From Lysobacter enzymogenes (GTDB lineage: Bacteria; Pseudomonadota; Gammaproteobacteria; Xanthomonadales; Xanthomonadaceae), in the NCBI RefSeq assembly GCF_900106525.1, contig NZ_FNOG01000006.1, positions 315,390-379,389 on the forward strand: a stretch of 64,000 nt of DNA. The letters are read 5' to 3'. The notes beneath the pieces were generated by a model. The model saw nothing but the letters and a program-made list of their open reading frames with translations. It searched no databases and was not told the origin of the DNA. Positions 39,973 to 52,200 of the stretch are shown here, in pieces; positions within the stretch are counted from its first letter, which is position 1, and each line of letters opens with the position of its first letter. Made by a program: the position numbers and the translations under genes.

Positions 39973-41460
39973 TCAGCGCTGGCGCGGGCCGCTTTGGTTC
40001 TGGCCCTGATCCTGATTCTGGGTTTCGAACATGGCCGTCAGCGCGCGCACCCGGCCTTCCTGCTGCGCGGGCGGCTGGGCTTGTTGTTGCTGTTGCTGTT
40101 GTTGCTGCGCAGGCTGCTGCTGCGCCTGAAGCGGCGCTTGGGGCTGCGCGAGCTGCGGCGGCGCGACTTGGCCCGGTGTCGCCTGCGGCGGCGCCGCGGG
40201 ATTCGCAACGCCCTGCGCCGGCGCACCGCGTCCGGCCGTGTGGTCCGCGGCCACTTGGGCCTGCGCCTGCACCTGCGCCGGATCGGCGTAAGCCAAGCGC
40301 GCGGTCGGGCTGTGCAAGCCGCCGTTGACGGCGAACAGGCGGCCGTCGCGCCCTTGGGTGACGTGATCGATGCTCGGCAGCGGTGGCTTCGCGGCTTGTG
40401 CGGCATCGGCCAGGGCCGCCGCGGCCAACGTGCGTTCGCTGGCCGGAAGCAGCGGCTTCAGCCGCTGCAGGCCGTCGCGCGCCTGCTCGTACAGGTTGTG
40501 ATTGGCGTGACCCGCGTCCTGGTAAGGATGGGTCTGCATCGACAGCGGTCGCGGCGGCACCGGCGGCGGGCGGCGCCCTTCGACCTCCTGGCTCGAAGAC
40601 GAGGCGGCCGAGGACGTTCCCGGCACGTTGGGCGCGTGGCTGCTCGACGCCTGGTGCGAGGCCTGCTGCGGCGGCACGACGGGCGAGGGCGCAGTGGACG
40701 AGCTGGATGCAGGTGGGAAGGACGATCCCGACACCGGCGGCAGCGGCGCCGACGCGCCCGGCGCGGTCGACGAGGAAGCGATCGACGTCGGTGCGATCGG
40801 CGTCGGCGCGGTCGTGGCCGGCGCACCCTGGCCCTGCGCCGCCTGCGGCGGCATCGCCTGCCACGCGCCGCCCGGCAGGGTGCGGCTGTTGTTGATCCAC
40901 TGCGACGGAATGCCGGTGAGGAAGGCGACTTCGCCATCGCCGCTGGGGCTGGAGATGGCGAACATCGTCGCCGTGCGCAAATCGTTGGTGTCGGTCAGCA
41001 GCACCGGCCGGGTCGCGGGGATGCCGAACGCGTTGTTGGCCGGATGCGCCTGGGCGAAGCTGGACACCTCGGTCGGCCTCGCGCTCAGGCCCGAGCCGCG
41101 CTCCTGCCAGGCATACAGGCTCGCTGCCGGCATATCGATCTGATACAGGTGCGCGCTGCGGATGCCGCCGGTGCCGTCGGACGGCGAGGTCGACACGTGC
41201 AGGGTCGAGGCGCTGGTCTCGCGGCGGATCTCCTGGTACAGCGAACTGAGCCCGACCAGATTCGAGTGGGTGCGCAAGTAGCCGGCCATGACCCCGCCTT
41301 GCGCGGCGGTCGGCAGGTTCAAATCGGTATTGGGATCGACCAGGCTGCGCTGGACGAACGCGCGCGCCGTGTCCGGACTCATCGGCGCGCGCGCCTGAAA
41401 CCCGTCGTTGGCGATGGTGTCGGGCGGACGGTTGTCGGTGCGATACAACTGGAAAGGCAT
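39973..41460 (-). CDS. Putative ADP-ribosyltransferase effector with C-terminal XVIPCD-like type IV secretion signal
   Basis: A 495-residue protein with three parts. Residues 1-190 carry the marks of an R-S-E class ADP-ribosyltransferase (cholera/pertussis-like): LYRTDNRPPDTI with R7, a GF at 20-21, an STS at 90-92, LYQIDMPAASLYAW, and EVAFLTGIPSQWI with E177 preceded two residues earlier by D175. Residues 200-305 are a proline/serine/alanine linker. Residues 317-405 match the plan of the Xanthomonadales VirD4-interacting domain: HNLYEQARDGLQRL, SERTLAAAALADA, SIDHV and GRLFAVNGG. The tail (440-495) is glutamine-rich, as in many of these effectors. There is no signal peptide. The start follows AGGAG. 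No immunity-like lipoprotein gene is adjacent. Predicted to be injected into a competitor or host cell. Confidence 0.75.
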   Translation of the reverse strand: MPFQLYRTDNRPPDTIANDGFQARAPMSPDTARAFVQRSLVDPNTDLNLPTAAQGGVMAGYLRTHSNLVGLSSLYQEIRRETSASTLHVSTSPSDGTGGIRSAHLYQIDMPAASLYAWQERGSGLSARPTEVSSFAQAHPANNAFGIPATRPVLLTDTNDLRTATMFAISSPSGDGEVAFLTGIPSQWINNSRTLPGGAWQAMPPQAAQGQGAPATTAPTPIAPTSIASSSTAPGASAPLPPVSGSSFPPASSSSTAPSPVVPPQQASHQASSSHAPNVPGTSSAASSSSQEVEGRRPPPVPPRPLSMQTHPYQDAGHANHNLYEQARDGLQRLKPLLPASERTLAAAALADAAQAAKPPLPSIDHVTQGRDGRLFAVNGGLHSPTARLAYADPAQVQAQAQVAADHTAGRGAPAQGVANPAAPPQATPGQVAPPQLAQPQAPLQAQQQPAQQQQQQQQQAQPPAQQEGRVRALTAMFETQNQDQGQNQSGPRQR

Positions 41461-41658
41461 GCAAGCTCCTGTCGCGAAGCGCGGAGTAGGCGGAGGGGAA
41501 AGGGCGGCGGCGCGTCGCCGTCGCGGCGACGGCTGCAACTGCAACTGCGATCACTGTCCACTTTAAGCCGCACTCGCGCGGCGTGCAGCAGCGCGCGGAT
41601 GGATGCGTGACGCACCGCGGTTTCCGTGCACCGCCGTGCGGCGGCTGCGCGTCGTGGA

Positions 41659-42381
41659 TCAGTCCAGCGAAGACGCCAGCCGCTCGCGCAGCGAATGCCC
41701 GATCTCGCGCACCGTCGACACGCCCAGGTCGCGCAGGATGCGGTGGGTGGCGTGCGGCAGCGGCGATTCGTCGATGTCGTGCGGGGCGATGTTCTTGCCG
41801 GGCACGCCGGGCAGGAATTCGACGCCGGCGGCGAGGTAGCAGTGCTGCACCAGCGCCGAGCAGAACAGCGCGCCGTCCTTGGCCAGCAGGTTGCCGCGCT
41901 TGCGCAGGCGGCGGCTGTGCATGGCCATCATGGTGCCGAGCAGTTCGCTGATCGAATAGCTCGACAGCCCGGCCAGCAGGTCCAGGCCGGCCTTCTGCAC
42001 CTGCAGCACCTGTTCCGGGCTCAGGCCGAAATCGAGCACGGCGATGTTGGGGAAGGCTTCGGCGTCGTAGTAGCGGGCGACGCGGTTCTCCTGCACGCCC
42101 AGGCGGATCTGGCGGTAGCGCAGGTCCAGGTCGGACTCGATCACCCACCACTGGCCGTCCACGCGCCGTTCGCTGAAGACGAAGGCGTGCGACCACAGGC
42201 TGCGGTGGCCGTCTTCGGTCAGCGGCGACTGCGCCTTGCGGATCAGCTTGTTGATGAAGTCGCGCCCGCCGCACAGGCCGATCCGGCCCGGCGCGGCGTG
42301 CTTCTCCAGGAAGGCTTGGTTGCCGCGCGGGTCGGACGACTCGGCGTCGGCGAGGTCTTCGGGCAGCAGGATTTCGCTCAT
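41659..42381 (-). CDS. Permuted papain-like (YiiX/YebB-type) hydrolase
   Basis: A 240-residue protein of the NlpC/P60-related permuted papain fold. The order is histidine first (H65 in SLWSHAFVFSE), then an acidic residue (E82 in VIESD), and cysteine last (C174 in ALFCSALVQHCYLAAG), the circular permutation typical of YiiX, YaeF and LRAT-like enzymes. Members are thought to cleave amide or thioester bonds in peptides or lipids. There is no signal peptide. It lies 198 bases upstream of the putative effector on the same strand and 58 bases downstream of the metH C-terminal half. A link to either is unproven. Confidence 0.75.
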   Translation of the reverse strand: MSEILLPEDLADAESSDPRGNQAFLEKHAAPGRIGLCGGRDFINKLIRKAQSPLTEDGHRSLWSHAFVFSERRVDGQWWVIESDLDLRYRQIRLGVQENRVARYYDAEAFPNIAVLDFGLSPEQVLQVQKAGLDLLAGLSSYSISELLGTMMAMHSRRLRKRGNLLAKDGALFCSALVQHCYLAAGVEFLPGVPGKNIAPHDIDESPLPHATHRILRDLGVSTVREIGHSLRERLASSLD

Positions 42382-42439
42382 CCGTGAAGTTCCGGCAAGG
42401 GTGGGGCGGGGGCGCGGCGCGGGCCGCGCGGGCGGCCCG

Positions 42440-45199
<2,760 letters not shown>

Positions 45200-45225
45200 A
45201 CGCAGGTTCGATTGGGCAGTCGCTT

Positions 45226-45320
45226 TTGCTCGTCGTCCCCGCGAAGGCGGGGACCCAGGGCTTTATCGCGACACGACTTGGAAGTCTCTGGATTCCCGCC
45301 TTCGCGGGAATGACGGTAGG
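45226..45320. repeat. Palindromic repeat between the two metH halves
   Basis: Facing arms cgtccccgcgaaggcgggga and tcccgccttcgcgggaatga surround a spacer with cgacacgacttgg. It belongs to the family seen at 24.6-25.0 kb. Being inside the operon it would be transcribed as a long hairpin. Confidence 0.75.
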
Positions 45321-45349
45321 GAGTGACGCGGCGTGCGCTCAGCCAGGGC

Positions 45350-46468
45350 TTACGCCGCCGCGTCGATCAACTGCAGCGGTTGTCGCGGCGGCACGCCTTG
45401 CACCGCCGCAGCGATCGCCGCGATGTGCGCCGGCGAGGTGCCGCAGCAGCCGCCGACCAGGTTGAGCAGGCCCGCGCGGGCGAATTCGCCGAGCACCGCG
45501 GCCATGTCCTCGGGCGTTTCGTCGTAGCCGCCGAAGGCGTTGGGCAGGCCGGCGTTGGGGTGGGTGCTGACGTGCGAGTCGGCGATCTGCGCCAGCACGT
45601 CGACGTGCACGCGCAGGTCCTTGGCGCCGAGCGCGCAGTTCAGGCCGATCGCGGTCGGCTGCACGTGCCGCACCGAATACCAGAACGCTTCGGCGGTCTG
45701 GCCCGAGAGGGTGCGGCCGGAGGCGTCGGTGATGGTGCCGGAGATCATCACCGGCAGCCGCGCGCCGCGCGCGTCGAAGGCTTCCTCGACCGCGAACAGC
45801 GCCGCCTTGGCGTTGAGGGTGTCGAAGATGGTTTCCACCATCAGCACGTCCGCGCCGCCGTCGATCAGGCCGTCGGCGGCCTCGCGGTAGGCCGCGCGCA
45901 ACTGGTCGAAGCTGATCGCGCGGTAGCCGGGGCGGTTGACGTCCGGGCTCAGCGAGGCGGTGCGGCTGGTCGGGCCGAGCACGCCGATGACGTAGCGCGG
46001 GCGCGTCGGGTCCAGCGCTTCGATTTCGTCGCACACGCCGCGGGCGAGTTTGGCGCCTTCGAAATTGAGCTCGCGCGCCAGATGCTCCAGGCCGTAGTCC
46101 TCCAGCGAGATCGTGGTCGAGTTGAAGGTGTTGGTCTCGACCAGGTCGGCGCCGGCCTGCAGGTACTCGCGGTGGATGCCGGCGATGATCTCGGGCCGGG
46201 TCAGGGTCAGCAGGTCGTTGTTGCCGCGCTGGTCGCGCGAGCAGCCGCAGCTTTCGCCGTGCACGTGCTCGCCGTCGTGCTCGCGCGCCGGCGGCGAGTA
46301 CAGCCGGTCGAAGCCTTCGGCGAAGCGCTCGCCGCGGTAGTCGGCCTCGGTCAGCGAATGCTGCTGGATCATCGTGCCCATCGCGCCGTCGATGATCAGG
46401 ATGCGCTCGGACAGGCCGCGCAGCAGCGCCTGTGCGCGTTCGGGGTGGAGCCAGGGCAGGGGCTTCAT
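45350..46468 (-). CDS. metH: Methionine synthase homocysteine-binding (N-terminal) half
   Basis: A 372-residue zinc-dependent homocysteine S-methyltransferase domain that would pass homocysteine to the separate C-terminal half. Zinc ligands are C278 (GLNCALG) and C341, C342 ([10 protein letters not shown]). The opening [14 protein letters not shown] is typical. An insertion at about 55-81 contains H64, H68, H70, C74 and C76 ([16 protein letters not shown]), replacing the short DLKGNND-type loop of E. coli MetH; it may be an extra metal-binding loop. The ArsR-methyltransferase gene is ten bases upstream. Confidence 0.93.
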   Translation of the reverse strand: MKPLPWLHPERAQALLRGLSERILIIDGAMGTMIQQHSLTEADYRGERFAEGFDRLYSPPAREHDGEHVHGESCGCSRDQRGNNDLLTLTRPEIIAGIHREYLQAGADLVETNTFNSTTISLEDYGLEHLARELNFEGAKLARGVCDEIEALDPTRPRYVIGVLGPTSRTASLSPDVNRPGYRAISFDQLRAAYREAADGLIDGGADVLMVETIFDTLNAKAALFAVEEAFDARGARLPVMISGTITDASGRTLSGQTAEAFWYSVRHVQPTAIGLNCALGAKDLRVHVDVLAQIADSHVSTHPNAGLPNAFGGYDETPEDMAAVLGEFARAGLLNLVGGCCGTSPAHIAAIAAAVQGVPPRQPLQLIDAAA

Positions 46469-46478
46469 CGGCGGTTCC

Positions 46479-47447
46479 TCACTTCTTGGCCGGCTTGCGC
46501 GCCGCGGCCGGCTCGGGCTGCGGCTTGCGCGCCATCAGCGCGATCACTTCGAAATGCGGCGGGCGGCGCTCGCGGGTCACGGTCTCGCAGCTGACGATGT
46601 CGAAGCCGGCCTTGGCCGCGAACTTCTGCAGGTCTTTTTCGCTGAAGCCGAGGTTGACGTGGCCGAAGGCCTCGACCGCGCCGCGGTGCTCGTGCCGGGC
46701 CAGGCTGGTCAGCAGCAGGCGGCCGCCGGGGCGCAGCACGCGCGCGGCCTCGGCCACGGCCTGGGCCGGCTGTTCGGCGTAGGTCAGCGCGTGCATCAGC
46801 ACCACCAGGTCGAAGGTCTCGGCCGGGAACGGCAGCGCGTGCATGTCGCCCTCGCGCACCTCGACATTGCGCAGCTTGCGCAGGCGCTCGGACGCGGCGG
46901 CGACCACCTTGGTGCTGGCGTCCAGGCAGATGTAGCGGTGCGAGTGCGGCGCCAGCAGTTCGGCCAGCACGCCGTCGCCCGACGCGATGTCGAGCACGTC
47001 GCCGGGCTGCAGCAACGGCAGCGCCGAACGCGCCAGCGCTTCCCAGGTGCGGCCGGGCGAGTAGTGGCGTTCCATGTCGCCGGCGACCGAGTCGGCCCAG
47101 TTCTGGTCGGAGGCGCGCATCGCCAGCACCGCGGCGACCCGCTCGGCGTCCTGGCGCAGCAGCGGGTCGTCGCTGCCGGTGCTCAGGGTCTGCCACAGCG
47201 CGCGCTGGGCCTGGTCGAGCGCGCCGTCGTCGAAACGGTAATAGGCCGACACGCCGGCGCGGCGGTCGCGCACCAGCCCGGCTTCCTTGAGCTTGGACAG
47301 GTGGGTGGACACGCGCGGCTGGGCCAGGCGGGTGATCGCCGACAGCTCGGCCACGGTCAGCTCCTCGCCTTCGAGCAGGGCGAGCAGCCGCACGCGGGTG
47401 GCGTCGGCGAATACTTTGAGTCGGGAAGACCAGCCTTCGAGATCCAT
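46479..47447 (-). CDS. ArsR-family regulator fused to SAM-dependent methyltransferase
   Basis: A 322-residue fusion. Residues 1-95 form an ArsR winged helix ([24 protein letters not shown] ... [19 protein letters not shown]). Residues 125-310 form a class I methyltransferase domain with motif [14 protein letters not shown] (about 153-165). It directly precedes both metH halves and is probably in their operon. Such fusions near SAM-cycle genes belong to the SahR-like group, where the methyltransferase part may sense S-adenosylhomocysteine; this role is inferred from context. A palindrome upstream is a candidate autoregulatory site. Confidence 0.88.
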   Translation of the reverse strand: MDLEGWSSRLKVFADATRVRLLALLEGEELTVAELSAITRLAQPRVSTHLSKLKEAGLVRDRRAGVSAYYRFDDGALDQAQRALWQTLSTGSDDPLLRQDAERVAAVLAMRASDQNWADSVAGDMERHYSPGRTWEALARSALPLLQPGDVLDIASGDGVLAELLAPHSHRYICLDASTKVVAAASERLRKLRNVEVREGDMHALPFPAETFDLVVLMHALTYAEQPAQAVAEAARVLRPGGRLLLTSLARHEHRGAVEAFGHVNLGFSEKDLQKFAAKAGFDIVSCETVTRERRPPHFEVIALMARKPQPEPAAARKPAKK

Positions 47448-47565
47448 GGGGCGAGAATGGGACCGAGGAATGAGGGAATGGGATGGGCGATGGCGCTGCG
47501 CAAGCGGACGTTCGGCCGGCGGGTCGGGGTAAACGGTTTCCGCCGGCCGAGGGCTTTCATCAACG

Positions 47566-47583
47566 TATCGCGATATAGAGATA
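47566..47583 (-). promoter_or_regulatory. Palindromic operator-like site upstream of the met operon
   Basis: The minus strand reads TATCTCTATATCGCGATA. It contains the perfect palindrome TATCGCGATA (47566-47575) overlapped by a second TATC-N2-TATA half-copy, in an AT-rich patch 119 bases upstream of the ArsR-methyltransferase start. It could hold both the promoter -10 and the ArsR site. No SAH or SAM riboswitch fold was recognised here. Confidence 0.45.
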
Positions 47584-47722
47584 AGTGTGTGCCCGACGTG
47601 CGCTCAGGTCAAGTCGTGCGGCGCTGCAGCAAGCCGCAATGGCGACTGAAGCGCGGTGCCGCGGGCAGGGATGACGCCAGATCGGGCCAGTCGCATGGGT
47701 GGGGTTCTGCGGCGCGCGCGGC

Positions 47723-47728
47723 TACAAT
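47723..47728 (+). promoter_or_regulatory. Candidate -10 for the acyl-CoA dehydrogenase gene
   Basis: TACAAT in the context ggctacaattcgc is the best promoter-like hexamer in the 419-base divergent gap (47448-47866). No matching -35 is clear. It would leave a leader of about 130 bases. Confidence 0.4.
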
Positions 47729-47866
47729 TCGCATTCGCGGCCCGATGTATGGACCGCAGACCAGGACGCAGAACCAACGCGCCGGTCGTTCCGGGATGCG
47801 GACGCGCCAAAGAGCGCGCCGATAAAGGGGGAACGGCCGCAGCGCTCAACCCAGCAGAGGTGCGAC

Positions 47867-49027
<1,161 letters not shown>

Positions 49028-49293
49028 CTTTCCACGCCATGAAACGCTTCGGCTCGTCCCGGCCTACCGCCTGTCCTGAGGACGGCGGCAACGGCCTGCG
49101 CGCTGCACGACACCTCGACTGCGCCCACGGCGCCGGCCCGCGCATCGCTGCGCGCGGCCGCGCCGCCGGCGCGCTCGACTATGGCGCCGACGCCCTTGCC
49201 GCCGTGCGAATTCCGCCGTACCGGCCCCAATAACCTTTCTCTTGGCCCGCGCGCGAGCGTGGGCCTCATTCCATCCGGACCTCAAACGTTCCC

Positions 49294-52200
49294 ATGAGCA
49301 GCAAACCCAAAGCTTCCAAGTCCGAACCCGCCAAACCGGCCGCCAAGGCCGCCAAGGCGGCCCCGGCCAAGCAAGCCAAGGCGACCGCCCCGGTCGCCAA
49401 GTCCGCCGCCAAGCCGGCTGCAAAGCCGGCCGCCAAGCCCGCCGGGCGCGCGCCGCAGTCGGCGCCGCCGGTGGACGCGCAGGCGGTCGACCTGCGCCCG
49501 GTCCTGGAGGCCATGCGCAAGCGCGTGCCCAAGGCGCGCCATGCCGAGGCCGAGGCGTTCGCCCAGGCGTTCTACAAGCGCATGAGCGGCGACGAGATGC
49601 CGCAGCACGCGGCCGACGGCTGGGCCGCGCTGGCCGCCGACTTCCTCGACTTCGCCCGCGACCGCAAGCCCGGCAACGCGCTGGTGCGCCTGTTCAACCC
49701 GCAGCTCAAGAGCCACGGTTGGGAATCGCCGCACACCGTGCTGCAGATCGCCAACGACGACATGCCGTTCCTGGTCGACTCGGTGACCATGGCCCTGGCC
49801 GACCTCGGCGTCGGCGTGCACGTGCTCGGCCACCCGGTGGTCGCGTTCCAGCGCGACAAGGCCGGCAAGCTGGTCGCGGTGGGCGCGGGCCAGGCCGAAT
49901 CGCTGATGCACCTGGAGCTGGACCGGCAGACGCCGGAAGCGATGGCGCAGATCAAGCAGGCGCTGGACACCGTGCTGGCCGACGTGCGCGCGATCGTGCG
50001 CGACTGGCCGCAGATGCGCGACAAGATGAACCAGGTCGCCGACGAACTGCCGGCGCAGTCGATGCCGATCGACGAGCAGGGCAAGCGCGAGGCGCAGGCG
50101 TTCCTGCACTGGGCCGCCGACAACCACTTCACCTTCCTGGGCTACCGCGAGTACGAGGTGGTGCAGCACGGCGGCGAAGGCGTGCTGCGCGCGATCAAGG
50201 ACAGCGGCCTGGGCCTGCTCAGCGGCAAGCCCTCGGGCTCGCCGCGTCCGCTGACCTCGCTGGCGGCGCACTACATGCCGCAGTCCGGCTCGGTCGATGC
50301 GCTGATCCTGACCAAGACCAATGCGCGCTCGACCGTGCACCGTCCGGGCTACATGGACTACATCGGCGTGCTCAGCTTCGACGCCCAGGGCCGTCCGACC
50401 GCGGAGAAGCGCTTCCTCGGCCTGTACACCTCCAGCGCCTACAACCGCCGCCCGTGGGACATCCCGCTGGTGCGCCAGCGCCATAACTACGTGATGCAGC
50501 AGTCCGGCCTGGCCGCCGACAGCCACAGCGGCAAGGCCCTGCGCCACGTGCTGGAAACCCTGCCGCGTGACGAGCTGTTCCAGTCCGGCGAGGAAGAACT
50601 GCTCAAGACCACCTCGGGCATCCTCGGCCTGCAGGAGCGCGTGCGCAGCAAGCTGTTCCTGCGCCGCGACCGCTACGGCCGCTATTTCTCGGTGCTGGTC
50701 TACATCCCGCGCGAGCGCTTCAACACCGACGTGCGCCTGCGCGTGGAGGCGATGCTCAAGGACAAGCTGCACGGCGAGCACGTCGACACCACCGTGCACA
50801 TCGGCGAATCGCCGCTGGCCCAGCTGCACCTGATCGTGCGGCCGACCTCGGGCGAGGCGGTGCAGGTCGACAACGCCGCGATCGAGTCCGAGCTGGCCGA
50901 GATCGTGCGCAACCGCCAGGACGACCTGCGCGAAGCGCTGGTGCGCAACAACGGCGAGCAGCAGGGCCTGCAGTTGGCCAACCGCTACGGCCGGGTGCTG
51001 CCGATCGGCTACATCGAAGAAGTCTCCGCCCCGGTCGCCGCGCAGGACATCGCCCACCTGGCCGCGCTGAGCGGCCCGGAAGACCTGCGCCTGAGCCTGT
51101 GCCGGACCCGTCCGGGCGAGGGCGGCCTGCGCTTCAAGTTCTACCGCCAGCTCGACGACATCCCGCTGTCGGACGCGCTGCCGATGATGGAGAACATGGG
51201 CCTGCGGGTGATCTCCGAGCACCCCTACCGCCTGACCGTCGACGGCCAGCCGGTCTACATCCAGGACTTCGAGGTCGAAACCTCGAACAACGACATCGAC
51301 GTCGACCGCCTGGACGAGAACTTCGAGGAAGCCTTCGCCCAGATCTGGCGCGGCAACGCCGAGAACGACGGCTTCAACCGCCTGATCCTGGCCGCCAGCC
51401 TGTCCTGGCGCCAGGTCGCGATGCTGCGCGCCTACTGCAAGTACCTGCTGCAGGTCGGCGTGCCGTTCTCGCAGAGCTACGTCGAGGAAACCTTCGCCCG
51501 CTATCCGCTGCTGGCGCGCCTGTTGGTGGAACTGTTCGAAGCGCGCTTCGACCCGAGCACCGGCAGCGAGAGCAAGGCCGAGATCAAGGCCGGCCAGGAC
51601 CGCCTCAAGGTCCAGTTCGAAGCCCTGCACGACGGCGACGACGCCGTGCGCGCCGCGCTGGAGCCGGTGATCGCCGCCCGCGCCGGCAAGCGCGAGGCCC
51701 AGGCCGAGGCCGCGGTGACCGCGCTCAAGTCGCTGCTCGACCGCGTCTCCAGCCTCGACGAAGACCGCATCCTGCGCAGCTTCATCGGCGTGATCCAGGC
51801 GACGTTGCGCACCAGCTACTACCAGCGCGCGGTGGATGGTTCCGACCGCGGCTACGTCAGCTACAAGTTCGATTCGGCCCAGGTGCCGGACCTGCCCAAG
51901 CCCAAGCCCTACCGCGAAATCTTCGTCTACGGCCCGCGCGTGGAAGGCGTGCACCTGCGCTTCGGCCCGGTCGCGCGCGGCGGCCTGCGCTGGTCGGACC
52001 GGCGCGAGGACTTCCGCACCGAAGTGCTGGGCCTGGTCAAGGCGCAGATGGTCAAGAACACGGTGATCGTGCCGGTCGGCTCCAAGGGCGGCTTCTTCGC
52101 CAAGCGCCCGCCGCTGGGCGGCGACCGCGACGCGGTGCTGGCCGAGGGCATCGCCTGCTACAAGATGTTCATCAACGGCCTGCTCGACATCACCGACAAC

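Noticed and set aside
47448-47640. SAH or SAM riboswitch upstream of the methionine operon
   Set aside because: Expected from context, but no matching conserved core could be recognised by eye. A covariance-model search would settle it.
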